From the NCBI GenBank assembly GCA_900491605.1, contig UESW01004252.1:918112-982111 (forward strand): a DNA stretch of 64,000 bases, in the 5' to 3' direction. Below are positions 1 to 12,245 of the stretch, one piece after another (the first letter of the stretch is position 1; every line of letters starts with the position of its first letter). This DNA is from Calamus simplicifolius. Its lineage: Eukaryota > Streptophyta > Magnoliopsida > Arecales > Arecaceae. Below the pieces are notes generated by a model. It was not told the origin of the DNA and ran no database searches. It worked only from the letters and a program-made list of their open reading frames with translations. The translations under genes and the position numbers were made by a program.

Positions 1-390
1 AACTATTTTGTGGTTGACCATTTTGTAGTCTAAGAACCTTCTAACCACAAACTTCTTGTGTCCAGCATCCTCTGTCTTGTACTTTTTATCCAAGGATGCC
101 CAGAACTCCTTGGCAGTATCAATACTGCTGTACACATTGTACAAGGTATTATCCAGACCATTTAGGATGTAGTTTTTACAAAGGAAGTCTGAGTGCTTCC
201 ATGCCTCCACTGCAGCAATGACTTGCTTGTCGATTTTTTCTTCCTTTAGGACAGGCGGATCTTCATTCAGTACTCTGACCAGATTCAGAGTTGTGAGGTA
301 GAACAACATCTTTTGCTGCCACCTCTTGAAGTTCGTGCCAGAGAATTTCTTCGATCTTTCGGTTTGAACAGATGTCGTCATAGTAGCCAT
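1..390 (-). CDS. Ty1/copia gag N-terminus (partial)
   Basis: The minus strand is open from an ATG at 390 to the window edge, about 130 codons without a stop. The product starts MATMTTSVQTERSKKFSGTN and continues with features of the copia gag UBN2 domain: an FKRWQQKMLFYL segment, then a W-KHSDFLCKNYILNGL segment, then a VYSSIDTAKEFWASLDKKY segment. Gag would package element RNA into cytoplasmic particles. The rest of gag-pol lies outside the window, so integrity of the element cannot be judged. It is a different copia family from the one at 20374-27153, whose gag begins differently. Family call is confident; subfamily is not assigned. Confidence 0.85.
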   Translation of the reverse strand, partial: MATMTTSVQTERSKKFSGTNFKRWQQKMLFYLTTLNLVRVLNEDPPVLKEEKIDKQVIAAVEAWKHSDFLCKNYILNGLDNTLYNVYSSIDTAKEFWASLDKKYKTEDAGHKKFVVRRFLDYKMVNHKIV

Positions 391-760
391 CTGCAGCAGC
401 ACTTCCGTGGTAGCAGGAATTATCTTAAGATTGTTGGGTGTAGCAGATGGTGGCTACCTAATTGATCAGACTGAGGCTAGAGTTATACTCTATGTCCTTA
501 AGATAATTTCATCCCGGAATGGTACTCACGGTCAGTATGATGATTGTCTCTCAGGATACAACAATCTCCTTTTGATGAAAGTAGCACTACAATTCACCAA
601 AAATATCGAACCAAGAATGCTACTCTCTTTTTAATGCACTATTGCTATACTACCCTTAGGAAAGTATGCAAATGCCTAAGAGAGGAGAAGGCTAGAATTG
701 ATTCAGATTGAACTAAATTCGGAATGGTTTGGGATGAATGAAATGAAAGGATCTTGGGTC

Positions 761-770
761 CTATTTATAG
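761..770 (-). promoter_or_regulatory. TATA box of copia LTR
   Basis: The minus strand reads CTATAAATAG about 370 bases upstream of the gag ATG. The distance and position fit an LTR promoter driving the partial gag. Confidence 0.5.
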
Positions 771-889
771 GTTTTTAGGTGCCCCTTGGAAGCAACCCTA
801 CGAATTTAATTTAATTTGAATTCTTTGATTGGATTTGATCAAAGCATGTGAGGGTTAAAGGCTTATCACCCTTGATATGCCCATTAACA

Positions 890-1165
890 TCGTGATCTTC
901 AGATCAGGTGATCGGATAAGCCTTTTCATAGCTGTGATCTGAAGATCAGCCGATCAGATAAGCATATCCTCATCCTGATATGCCTTTTCATCATCGTGAT
1001 CTGATGATCATGTTATCAGATAGGCGGTTGTACGTCTTTGATACACCGTTTCAAGATCACTTATCACAACGGCTTGATCGGAGCGACGCCTTATCACCAA
1101 CCATATGATCGGACGGATGCCTTATCACCAACCAACGATCGAACGGGTGCCTTATCACCAACCGT
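890..1165. repeat. short direct repeats in probable U3
   Basis: Imperfect repeats of GTGATCTGAAGATCAG / GATCAGATAAGC type run from about 890 to 1022. They are followed by three copies of GCCTTATCACCAACC with GATCG(G/A)ACGG linkers at 1077-1162. Enhancer-like repeats of this kind are common in copia U3 regions; that role is inferred. Confidence 0.5.
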
Positions 1166-1500
1166 CCTGTTGACTGGTCAACTGACGAGTGTTAGCCGTT
1201 GGATCGCCTACAAAGCATCCATTGCATCCTTCGCACATGCACGTGCGCGAGGGTGATGCTTACGCATCAGCATCACTCTCAAGCTCTTCACTTATGGTGA
1301 GCCTAAGGAACTTAAGGTTCAAAAAAGTGGTTTCCATATAAGTGAACCTTCCTTTCTTAATTTTTTTTGATATGGAACTAAATGTCCCTGTAATTTCTTA
1401 TTCACACACATAAGGAGGTAATGGGCTTTCAAGGCCCATTAGGGTATTCAAGACCTATTTTGGCCCATTAGCGAACAATCGGAACCATAGAGACGTGCAA

Positions 1501-2138
1501 TATTCAACTAGAAATCAAATGCCAGTCTCTTATGATGCAAAAGATATCCCTAGTCACAATGTAGCATGATTCAAAATATAATATATAAATATAAAAGGCT
1601 TCATCACGTTTGCTTCAGGAATCAAATTTACATAGCAGTCTTGATGTTAGAGAGGAAAAAAAACATATTTAGAGTATGGTGAAATTTTTTATAATAATAA
1701 AAATATATCTTTTGCCGTGTTAATAAGTATCACATCAAATTTAAAAAAAACTAAATTAAAAAAAATAATGGTAGTAGTTTTCTTGCTTATTCTTGACCTA
1801 GACTGTCTTATCACTTATGATGATGAAAAATATAGATTTATATAAAAGGTTAGACTAAAACATCATATAGTTCATAATCACTTAATTGCTAGAATATATA
1901 ATTAACTTTTATTTATTATTTAATATAATAAGATTATCAATGTACGTGATCATTTTAAGTATCATCCAAATTAAACTTTTTAAGAGTAGTATTTTAGGTG
2001 TATTGGTCACAAGAGATATCACGAGAGGTCACTCAAAAACTGCCAGCTGATTGATGGCTAGAGTCAACCTATTTAGTATAAAAGTGATTTGGATTTGAGT
2101 TGGATCCGGTCATATCATGTTCAACCCAGTTTACACGC
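1501..2138. other. AT-rich stretch, no gene seen
   Basis: AT-rich sequence between the copia LTR and the CACTA element. No ORF of note, no RNA gene and no clear repeat was recognised. Confidence 0.5.
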
Positions 2139-2159
2139 TACCACTAGTAGAAAAAACAT

Positions 2160-2582
2160 TTTTAGCGACCGTCACTGGCGGTCGCTAAAAGTTAAAAAGC
2201 AGTTGCTAATAGTTTTAGAGACCGCTTAGCGACCGCCACATGTTGGCTGCCAGAAACTCATCGCTAAAGACTTTTAGCAACCGCCAATGGCGGTCGCTAT
2301 AGTATTAGCGACCGCCCGAGCGACCGCTTGGTGGGGGGTAGAAGTTGACTATTAGTGACCGCCTGAAGGGCCTTTAGCGACCGCTTTGGCGGTCGCTAAT
2401 ACTATATATTTTTTATTTTTTTATTTTCTATTTTCTGACTATTAGTGACTGCCTAAAGGGCCTTTAGCGACCGCCTAGGCGGTCGCTAATACTATATATT
2501 TTTTTTTTATTTTCTATTTTCTGTTCTGAAGGATCATTGGCGATGTCCTTTTAAGGCATTTGCGACCGCCTAGGCGGTCGCT
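2160..2582. repeat. CACTA left subterminal repeats
   Basis: Multiple direct and inverted copies of GCGACCGCC / GGCGGTCGCTAA, including longer inverted pairs such as TTTAGCGACCGCCTAGGCGG at 2462-2481. Such arrays bind the TNPA-type protein in En/Spm elements. Confidence 0.85.
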
Positions 2583-4125
2583 AATACTGGATTTTATTAT
2601 TTTTCTAATTCATTTTATTTTTGGTTATTGGATTTTTTTTGTTTGGATACCTATACCTGTTTTACAAAATTATATAAACTAAATATTAAAATTAAATTAT
2701 ACACACACAATAAAAGTATAAGCTAATAAAAAAACAATTTATCTATATTAATAAATCTACAACGTCTTTGATTTACAATCCAAAAAAAAAAGATCTAATA
2801 CAATTTTCAAGAAAAAAACATAAAGAAGACAGTTGTCCCAATGCAGCACCAGTCAATCAACCTGAAACAAAAAATTAAATTTATTAGTTAATAAAATATA
2901 AATATAATTAAAGAAGAACAAATTACAGTTATCTTCACAAAGGCATTTCCAAGAAACAAGTTTCAGCATTTTAGAGAGCTACTTGGAGTTCAAGAACAGC
3001 ATATTAAGGAGAAGAATGTTGATATGTAATATGCTTTTGCAGCACTTTTTTATTAGTTTAATTCTAAGTTTATCTATGCATTTGTGTTAATTAAGAGAAG
3101 TCAAAGAGTCCTTTGTAGTCCCAAGTAAATAGCTGTAGTTAAGTTACATTGGAAATGCCCTTTATCAATGTACTATACCAAGAAAAAATAAAATGAAAAT
3201 AGTAAGTGACCTCTTCATCTTCAGAAAATTTCTGGTTAATAAAATTCTGAGTGTTTTGATGCATCATCCAAAATTTTCAACGCTGGCATCAACGAGGCAT
3301 GCAACTCTTTCTATCATCACACGGAAAGACAAAATGATAGACATATACTAGAATTTGATTCCACTAATACATTTCACTAGATTAAGAGAACATACATGTC
3401 GCTTTATCAAAGACATATACTAGAATTTTATTCCACTAATACATTTCACTAGATGAAGAGAACAGACAGGTCGCTTTATCAAACAAGACTGACAAACTTC
3501 ATACTCCAGACCACAATAAACGAACGCTGATTAATTGCCAGAGACTTTAATTAACAACATAAGCAAGCATAATATGATGTCAGGTATAATACTCAAATAA
3601 TAATGATGTTAGCTATAATCTTTTCATGCGTAGTGTCATTATTTCTTGTTCCAAAGATGGCCTGCGTTTGTGATATACCTAATTGTACCAAATTCTACTG
3701 TGCCAACAATTAACAGATGTATTCTTCTATCAATGCTGCATTGGCACTACATTAATTGTGAAAATGGAGTACGATACATTCTTCCACATATACTAAGATT
3801 ATTTAGAAATTAATAAACTTAAAACATATTCATAAACTCATACCCGATTCTGTTCATTTGAGCCTACTGGATCAGGCATGCCCTCACCAACTGACTCATG
3901 TCTCGCCTAGTGACCACTGCCAGCGTCTGGGGCCTACAATATTACAGTATATGATTAACAACAGAAATAAATAATATATATTTTAAAAGTAATTAAATTA
4001 AATTTAAATACAGATGTCTTCAATTATGAACCTGAGTATGAATCGGTGGATCTGAATCATTAGCTATAGGGACACCACTCTGAGCTAGTTGATGATGTAG
4101 CTGCCTTAAATGCCTGCACCTGCTC
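2583..4125. other. CACTA 3' noncoding region
   Basis: AT-rich DNA inside the transposon, downstream of its minus-strand genes. A 60-70 base segment is repeated at about 3345-3405 and 3410-3480 (ACATATACTAGAATTT...). No supportable gene was found. Confidence 0.5.
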
Positions 4126-5680
4126 CTATACCTGAGCCTGCACCTCGGCCTGCATCGCAACCTGCATCCTTACCTGAAGATCCTCGACACGCGCGTCCAT
4201 CTGCTGGTGAAGAGACTGGATCAGCTCAGCCACCTCCTCGTCAGTTCGCATGCGTGAGCCCTGGGATGAACTACATCCGGATGACTCCGCTCGCATGATA
4301 GTCGAACGTGGTATGCCCGTGCTGTATGTAAGTGTGTATCCGTGCCCATCCTGGCCTATGATGGTTTGGAATATCTCATCCCGCCTAGCAACTACCTGTC
4401 GCTCCTCCTCTGGCAGCTCGGCCAATCGAGCCTCAAACTGGGCCTGTGTGCAAGAAAGCAACCAAATTAGAATAGTAAATCAATAAATCTCATAATAGGT
4501 TAAAAAAAGTATTGCATAAAGGTAAATACTTACTACAAGAGCTGCAACCTCAGGATGGTCGAGACTGCGACTCGCCATCCATACAGACATTCGGTCGGTG
4601 GGAGCACCCCGCTCACGTAACTATCGAAGGATAAATCATGTCATCTACATATATGAATACAAACTACGTCAACAATCAAAATACGTATGGTCTAACGTGA
4701 CATTTTACCTCGTGCCAGATCTGTGTAATGTGTCGAGTCCCAAGCTTGTGAGTAGGGCCCTGCATCGAGCAATTTTGAGAATTTCGCTCTGCCTCTTCCT
4801 GCATTCATTTTGGGTCGTGTTTATAAGTTTACACCGAATGTTTCATATGAATTTAACAAAAAATAGGTTGAACTACTCACCCTTGCCTTCTCACTCGACC
4901 AGTACCGGACCAACTCAGGCCACTGTGCGGGGAGAATGCCCCTTGGGACTCGCTGAAGAAGGTCTGGGTCGTCCATATTCTTCTCCCAATGCTCTTTCTT
5001 TACCTTGTTCTTGTGGTCTTTCCATAACTTTTGACACTTTGCCAAGCAAACTGGACGAAAATCATCAGGACATGACCTCAAATTGTCCTGCGTAGGACAA
5101 GAAATTTTAGTAGTCAAGGTGTACTAAATTGACACATCGTATAATAACATTGAAGCTAAGATAGAACTCAGCGGCTTACCTTAACCTCCCCCCAGAGTCG
5201 ATCTATCGTATCCTGAGGAAAAGCAGTCCAATCAAGCATAGTCAGGGGAAATCTATGTGGGTCTCGAACCATATGCCCCAACTCTGGCTGATAAACGGGC
5301 AAGCCCCTTCTCCAACTGGATGAAATGTGTCATCAAATTGCATCATAATGGGTACCAGCATTCCATGAAGGAATCCCTCTAGCTGGGCCCCTACCCCTAC
5401 TGGAAGATGAACTCGTCGTAGTAGAAGCTATAAACAATAAACTTATTAGTTAAATAAAACTAAAATTATTTTATATAATTGTTAAACATAAAAATGAAAT
5501 TATACCAATATGTATGGAGGTCGATGCACCAACTGTAGATGGAGAAGGCCCTACTGGCATAGACTGGGGAGATCTAAATCGTGCCGGTGCAGGTGTCTGT
5601 GGATCATGGTCCGTAGGCATCCATCGACTAGGGTCCCTCGTCGACGAACGAGCCTGGCTCTGATGTAAAAACTCGTCCAT
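4126..5680 (-). pseudogene. second CACTA gene (Ptta/En/Spm transposase-like)
   Basis: Minus-strand coding pieces lie downstream of the TNP2 gene. The first (about 5680-5508) starts MDEFLHQSQARSSTRDPSRW and is rich in Pro and Ser. The middle piece (5117-4821) has the family-typical run DDFRPVCLAKCQKLWKDHKN and a WPELVRYWSSEKA segment. The last (4461-4126) has QFEARLAELPEEERQ followed by a heptad-like C-terminus. This order fits the plant Transposase_24 / Ptta-En-Spm proteins, thought to bind subterminal repeats like TNPA. The pieces are separated by gaps that may be introns, and I did not find one continuous reading frame, so I treat it as decayed. Exon borders are not resolved. Confidence 0.65.
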
Positions 5681-5905
5681 CGTGTGTGGACGCTCTCTCC
5701 TCTTACGTCTCTTTTTAACGTATCATAAGATAAATAAATTGCACGTAATAACTAAAACCATTCGTAAACAAAAAGTCAAACATATTCTTAAGCAAAATTG
5801 AGAAGGAAAAAGGAGAACAGTTCACTGGTCATGCAAGTCGATAGTATCTCCTTCAACGGTCTCTCTAACCCAGTTGACATCCTCATCACGTTGAAATATT
5901 ACATT

Positions 5906-8900
5906 TTAGTCAAGAACTTGCTGAGCAAATGCATCAATATCTGGCTCATTATCTTCAATTTGATACACTCCCCTCCTTGACATTTTAACTGCAACTTGCC
6001 AGTTAGGATCCATGGGATCCATAACATAGTAAACTTGCTCAGCTTGCCTGGCCAATATGTAGGGTTCATTACTTACTCGCTCATCTCGATATAACAAAAA
6101 TTATTGAAATTTACCAATGTAAATTGATACTTTTCAACTTTAGTCCCATGGATTGGATCGATCCAGTCACACTTGAATAACAAAAATTTTAATCCGTGAC
6201 TGTATATAACTTCAATGATATCTTTCAACTGGCCATAATAATAACCTGCATCGACAGAAGGACACCCTAGACCACTATTTTGTGTTGCTCGTTTCTCATC
6301 TACTTCTTTGACGTGAAATCGAAACCCATTGACATCACAAGTTGTGTAACGTCGTGCCGTTATAAACGGACCATCAGCTAGTTGGTTTATTTCATCAGTC
6401 AAAGTACCTTCACTCGCTCATCGTAAATTGTACACCTACAGAATTAAAGTAATCATTGAATAAAGCTATGTAAAACTAATATGATAAGAACAAATTGAAG
6501 CACATACAACCATATGTACACATACAACCATATCTATACATACATAATTCTTGAACCAATCGTGAAATGATTGAAAATGGGACTGCCGAATTTGATTATC
6601 TGTCGCACAAGGCATGTCCCGTTTGAGCTCATCAATGTGTGTCCTATAATGCATAACAAAATGTGTTAATGACAAGCTTGATTGAGTTAGACATAACACG
6701 AACAAGTTAAATATATGAATGAGCATTCACTTACTGAATCAACGCCACAACTAATGGAGTGTTAAACAACACGTATCGATGAGCTTGAATCCAGTCGATG
6801 TTATCTAGATCAAATGTTGTTCCCTCCCCAATAGGACCATCATTAATCCGCAAGGGCCTATCAAGTTTAGTTTCAACATCATTAAGATATGCAGCACAAA
6901 AATTAGTACACTCTTCCATTAAATAACCCTTGGCTATTGATGCCTCTGGACGAGCTCTGTTACGCACATACCTTTTTAATGTATTCAAGTACCTCTCAAT
7001 AGGATACATCCACCGAAATTGGACAGGGCCACCAAGCAATGCTTCACCTGTTAAATGTATGGTCAAGTGAACCATTACATCGAAGAATGAAGGTGGAAAG
7101 AGTTTCTCCAGATGACACAGTGTTAGCGCAATCCTATCCTGAAGACTTTTCAAATCATTTGTGCGATGGACTCTTGAACACAGTTGTCCGAAGAAGTTAC
7201 TCACCTCAATCAAGGGCTCAACAACATTCTTAGGTAAACAATTTCGGATTGCAATAGGAATTAATTGTTGAATGAGAATGTGATTGTCATGACTCTTCAA
7301 ACCTTGTAAAGTCCTTTCTTTCATATTCACACTTAGAAATATTAGAACAATAGCCGTCAGGCACCTTGACCCCTTTCAAAATGGAAAGAAATCTCCTTCT
7401 CATCTTTACTCATCGTGTACTGTGCAGGAGGCATGTATGCCTTGTTAGACTCTGTCAACTGTAAGTGTAGTGGTTTCCGCAAGCCCATTTCCTGCAAATC
7501 ACGACGTGTATTGGCACTGTCTTTGGACTTTCCCTTAACACTGAGAAGGGTCCATAATATATTATCACACACATTTTTCTCAATGTGCATAACATCCAAG
7601 TTGTGCCTTAGTAAATTGTCTTTCCAGTACGGTAACTCGTAAAAAATACTTTTCTTCTTTCAGTTATGACTGCGCCTTCTGTTCGAACCCGAAATAGCAA
7701 GCAATGGAGGGGCTAACATATATTGGAAATCATATACTGTGCGTATTTGCTCTTGTTCAAGTTGTGATAACAAATCAACCCCAGTCATTATTTGTGGTGT
7801 TGGACCATATTCTCGAGTGCCATCGAATGACACTTTATCCCTTCTGAACCTATGCAATGGAGGTAAAAAACGTCTGTGACCTGTGTAAGCCCACTTTTTG
7901 CCATGTTTTAGCCTGGTTGACTTTTTACTCTGATTGTAACAAGGACAGACAAATTTTCCCTTCGTGCTCCAACCTGACAAATTCGCATATGCCGGGAAGT
8001 CATTGATTGTCCATAATAATGCAGCGCGAAGTTTGAACATTTCATTTCCTTCAGAATCAAAAGTCATCACACCTTCGGCCCATAATTCATTCAACTCGTC
8101 AATTAAAAGCTGCATATACACGTCAATTTTATCCCCAAGAACCCTTGGTCCGTCAATAAGAGTGGATAGGATCAGAAAAGGTTGCTTCATACATAACCAA
8201 GAGGAAGATTGTACGGAACCAACACCACTGGCCATGTACTATGAGTTGCCCCGGTCATGGACCTGAAGGGGCTAAAACCATCTGCAGCCAACCCAAGCCG
8301 CACACTACGACTATCCAAGGCAAAGTCGGGGTGTTTCTTGTCGAAATCCTTCCATGCCAGGGAGTCCACTGGGTGGGTTAACTTTTCATCCTCCCTACCA
8401 TGCTTGCATGCCATCGCATCAATTTAGAAATTTTAGATGACATAAAAAGCCTCTTTAGCCTTGGCTTGAGTGAAAAATATCGCACTTGCTTTACAACGAT
8501 AAGCTTCCCACGATTCGAAACACTTCGCGAATTACTCTGACGATTCTGACCAACCCCATCGTCCTTTCACCTTGAAGTTTTACACACAATACACGTATCG
8601 AGGTCGGCATTCTCATTTCTAAACAACATACAATTGTTTGGGCATGCATCGAAAGTCTCATATGTGAAGCCTAAGTTTTCAGTTAACTTGCGAGCATGGT
8701 AGTAGGACTCAGCTAGCTTTGCACCGAATGGGAGCACTTTGTGCAATAGCTGGAGCAGCATGTCGAAGGACGTGTCCGTCCACTGATTCAAAGCCTTCAA
8801 GTGTAACAGCTCGACCATAAAAGATAATTTAATAAAATTCATACATCCAGGATACAATTCGGTCTGCGCATCATCCAAAATTTCAAAATACCTTAATGTT

Positions 8901-9261
8901 TCTTTATCTGCACCCAAGCAAGGATTACTCCCACCCACCCTATCAGTCTCACAACAACTGTCTTCGGGTGCTAACCCGCATGCAATATCATTTAGCATCA
9001 CGATCATCGGATAACTGTCATAACATCGACCTCCATCTCAACTCTTTCCTCTCTGCAATAAGGAATATAATCTTCCCCATGTCTAATCCAATTCTTGTAA
9101 TTCTTCAAAAACCCATTTAGAATCAAATGCTCTCGTACAATATCTCGTGTGTAGTAATAACGATTCGCACATTTTCTACAGGAACAACTGATGTGCTCAC
9201 TATTAAACCCATTGGTGAAGGCAATGAACTGCTTAATCCCCTCTATATATTTTCTAGACAT
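5906..9261 (-). pseudogene. TNP2-type CACTA transposase, broken
   Basis: Read leftwards from 9261. Transposase-associated domain at 9261-9004 (SCSCRKCANRYYYTRDIVREHL). TNP2 N-terminus at 9007-8567 (FDACPNNCMLFRNENADLDTC). Transposase_21 core at 8414-7660 (HPVDSLAWKDFDKKHPDFA, LGLAADGFSPFRSM, VPYNLP, then LRAALLWTINDFPAYANLSG). MDVMHIEKNVCDNILWTLL at 7599. DUF4218 at 7330-6731 (FRWMYPIERYLNTLKRYVRN). A short exon near 6650-6550 (QSFHDWFKNYV). DUF4216 at 6402-5906 (VDAGYYYGQLKDIIEVIY). Frameshifts occur near 9005, 8200 and 6095. A GTAAGT donor follows the DUF4218 exon and a CTGTAG acceptor precedes the DUF4216 exon, so introns are retained. The protein would cut and paste the element in the nucleus; this copy cannot make it whole. 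Confidence 0.88.
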
Positions 9262-10349
9262 CCTATTTGGCTAATCAATCCAACTCTTATCCATGTCGCT
9301 AAGTATTTCTATGAAAGTATGAATAAGTAAATATAATTAGCCTAAGAGATGGGGCAAACGTAACAATTTACCTAGCCGTAAACTTGCTAGGCAATGAATG
9401 GACAAATAACGTGCTAGGCAATGCACGGATAAATAAATTAAAAAAAAATAAAGATTACTTTAAAAGAAAAAAGAGTAAAAACTTTCACCGGTTAGAGTCT
9501 GCCTCACTAGCTTCACTTGACCTCCTGTGTTCTGAAAAGTATCTAACCTGAAAAGCTAGTTCAAAGTTTAATCCCGTCAGGGAGGCTTTTGAATCTTTCA
9601 CCTGACACAAGGACAAAACATCTAAATAAGTAAAAACCATAGACTGTAGAAATAACGAAAAAACAAGGATTATATTGAATCAAAATTTTATATCACCGTA
9701 CTGTAATGATTACGTTGGTGCGGGACTTCAAAGACTTTTGCTTCCATTCCTACTTCTCATTTATGGATGATCTGAGTTAAAAAATAGCAGAGGATGAGAA
9801 ACCAATGGATATCAAGTATGGAATACTTCATTTTTCATAATAATGCAAATTAATGTCGTGTGCCACTCCGTGCTCTATAATGCTTATTGTAGTTTGTGGA
9901 TTTCTTTCCAAAATTTTGATGACGTTTTCTCTTAGAAGCCCATAAATACCAATTTTTCAGTCTTATAAGCAGCATTCCAATGTATTCTTGCAATGATTCG
10001 CACATGCTTTAACCTTTTTTTTTTCTGACTCTATAACAGAGAGTTTCGCATATGATAAAAATTTCCAAGAATATTCCGTTATGATATCAAGATGTAACAA
10101 ACATCATTCACATATTGATTTTCAAATTTAAGCATTGGTATGAGAACATGTCAATCACTATTGTTAATCTTAAAATTATCACTTCAGACTTAATCATGAA
10201 TCATACAATCTGGATCATTTCAAAGCATCATGCCTGCATCAGATTCTTTTTGAGCAAAGAAACTTCCATATTCTTTGAATTACAGTATCATCATCATTAT
10301 TATTGAAACATCTACCATTTTTTATGATCATATTTTGCTTTTTCTTTGG
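9262..10349. other. CACTA interior, no gene recognised
   Basis: Region between the transposase start and the captured gene fragments. Contains AT-rich DNA and a short minus-strand coding-like stretch near 9480-9600 that I could not assign. Confidence 0.4.
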
Positions 10350-10382
10350 AAGGTTGTCAAAACTACCACGCTGTTTGCCTTG

Positions 10383-10850
10383 TTGCCATCCCCATAGATG
10401 TGCTTATGATAACTGGCTTTGCATTACGGAAAAGTCCCTACATGCTGTTGAAAGGATGGTAGCGACTGTTTCAGGACTTAGTTGGGAGGGAAGGACCTTT
10501 CCTAGAGAGTTTGTGTGCCTTTTGCTGGCCATCTTTTTATGGCCTCTAGCAGTGATTGGAGCGGTGCTTGCTGCATTCAGCAGCAGCTTCTTTCTAGGAC
10601 TCTATGCTGGAGTGATTGTTTATAAGGTCTGTGGAAGATATGAACTCTTAACAAAATGGCATCTACATCCTGTGATACCCAGTATGCACTTACGTGTTAA
10701 CTTCTAAATTATTATTCTAAATCCTTTAAGTTTATTTTTTGAAGGAGAACTCACTACAAATGGGACTTGCGTATATCATATCTATTGTATCTATCTTTGA
10801 TGAGTACACAAACGACTGCTTTATCTGAGAGAAGGTTCCTGTATGCCAAG
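10383..10850 (+). pseudogene. captured fragment of an At3g27390-like membrane protein gene
   Basis: Two exons of a host gene lie inside the CACTA element, on the strand opposite to its transposase. Exon A (10383-10626) reads VAIPIDVLMITGFALRKSPY and KGW, then LFQDLVGREGPFLESLC; after a frame change it reads FLWPLAVIGAVLAAFSSSFF and LGLYAGVIVYK. A 118-bp intron with GT and AG ends follows (10627-10744). Exon B (10745-10850) reads ENSLQMGLAYIISIVSIFDE, then YTND, and ends before a GT donor. These match what I remember of the plant multi-pass membrane protein family represented by At3g27390. A TAG in KGW*RLF, frameshifts and missing flanking exons show it is nonfunctional. Retention of an intron implies DNA-level capture rather than retrocopying. 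Confidence 0.75.
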
Positions 10851-11195
10851 GTACTATCTAAGCTTTTACACATCAATTTACTGCTAATTTTGCTAAGCAT
10901 GAGTTCTGTTTTTATTTTTGTTCAAATCACTACACTATGAAACCTTCTAGATTCTGAGACTTAAATCTTACGACAGCCAGGCCCCAGTACCAGAAAGGTC
11001 AGGTTCCAACTGAGAATATTGAGAGAAAATTGCAAATGAGAGAAACAAAATTGCAAATGTACGTGCAAACAGTTTTGAAACATGCAACTAGCTAACTAAA
11101 TAAACGAGAGGCAGATAATACATGAATCCAAGTGAAAAGGAGATCATTATACAACTATGTATAAGTTACAAGCATCATAAAGCTTCCATGGATAC

Positions 11196-11333
11196 CTCTT
11201 CATTAGAAAGCTGGTAATCACGAAGAAACAATGACACAATTTCTTGCCGCTGGGTGGTTATCTCAAGCTCCTGCTTTAGCCTCTCTGTGGTACTGAAAAT
11301 ATCCCCGGTGCTCGCATTGCAACTGCTCAATGC
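11196..11333 (-). pseudogene. captured exon of COG6 (conserved oligomeric Golgi subunit 6)
   Basis: A clean 46-codon exon on the minus strand is preceded by a CTACAG acceptor and followed by a GTATCC donor. It reads ALSSCNASTGDIFSTTERLK, then QELEITTQRQEIVSLFLRDY, then QLSNEE, without a stop. This is the conserved helical segment of plant COG6, a subunit of the Golgi tethering complex. No other COG6 exon is seen nearby, so this is a single-exon capture by the CACTA element. It sits upstream of the transposase on the same strand, so it could be spliced into transposon transcripts. Confidence 0.85.
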
Positions 11334-11747
11334 CTGTAGAGACAAAGACTTAGCCCTACATATTCATAAGATCTCCACGAGGTTCATCATGGCATAGATC
11401 ACAAAGTCACCCTGAGAAAAATCAAACACACACGAACGATTCGACAATAAACGTATATTTCCCATCAAGTCGTTTCCACCCAATCTTTTTCAATCGATAA
11501 CAATAACGAGATTACTTTTTTTCCAAGATGATGAGTTGTAATTCAGAAAGATCCCAATATGGTGAATGGTTCGGTCAGATCCAGTGAGTCAAGCCTTGAT
11601 TACGCACACCATCGGGTGCATTTCGTGCAGATCCAGCAATATAAGAGGGCTTTGTAAATGAATGAATGGATGAATGGGGTGAGGGTAGGTTGTGATCCAG
11701 CAAGAGAAAAAAAGAACCTTACAGAAATAACAATAGAAATCACTCAC

Positions 11748-11940
11748 CGATCGATGGTATGGCCGATGCGGCGCTTGGGGAGCTCGTGATGGGTGGGGAC
11801 TAAGATCTTGCCGGCGGAGCCAGGGCCGATCGGCGGACTTGGTGGGGTCCTCGGCAAGGTAGCCCAGGCTCCGTAGCTTCTCGGAGATTGTCCTGATGGC
11901 GGATTTGGCTAGGGTTTCTTTGGCGAGCGGAGGATAGGAG
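11748..11940 (-). pseudogene. captured first-exon piece of a CFM3-type CRM splicing factor
   Basis: Minus-strand sequence reads SAIRTISEKLRSLGYLAEDP, then after a frame change GSAGKILVPTHHELPKRRIG and HTIDR, ending at CG before a GTGAGT donor at 11747. The spaced pair of motifs (EKLRSLGY, then a GKI-VPT--ELPKRR-GHTID box) is what I remember from chloroplastic CRM-domain group II intron splicing facilitators of the CFM3 type, near their N-terminus. The frame change breaks the gene, and the CRM domains are absent. It lies only about 60 bases inside the right subterminal repeats. Confidence 0.72.
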
Positions 11941-11997
11941 GAAACGCACCAGCGGAATAGGAAAAGAGGAAAGCGGGCCTGATTTATAATGGGCATT

Positions 11998-12245
11998 TGC
12001 GACCGCCACAGTGACTGCCTGAAGCGGTCGCTAAAGGTGGCTTCCGCGACCGCCCCGCTACGGTCGCACGATTTCTTCTGCGCGAATGGTTCTACCTTCC
12101 GCGACCGTCCTCAAGCGGTCGCTAAAGGTGCCTTCCGCTCAACCGATCGCCGATTTCTTCTACCTTCCGTGATCGCCTTCCGCGACCGCCCTCAGGCGGT
12201 CGCTAAAAGTGCCTTCCGCGATCGCTCCCAAGAGGTCGCCCGATT
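11998..12245. repeat. CACTA right subterminal repeats
   Basis: Several copies of GCGACCGCC and GCGGTCGCTAAA, in the same motif family as at the left end, close to the right terminus at 12278. Confidence 0.85.

Larger units (their letters stand above)
391..1500 (-). other. copia leader and probable 5' LTR
   Basis: This stretch lies just upstream of the copia gag start and reads as leader plus LTR. A TATA-like box on the minus strand sits near 765, and short direct repeats fill the probable U3. I could not find the usual TGGTATCAGAGC primer-binding site or clean TG...CA ends, so the LTR borders are not fixed. No other gene is seen here. Confidence 0.5.

Noticed and set aside
10115..10306. 63-codon ORF upstream of the captured membrane-protein fragment
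   Set aside because: No similarity to the captured family and AT-rich composition.
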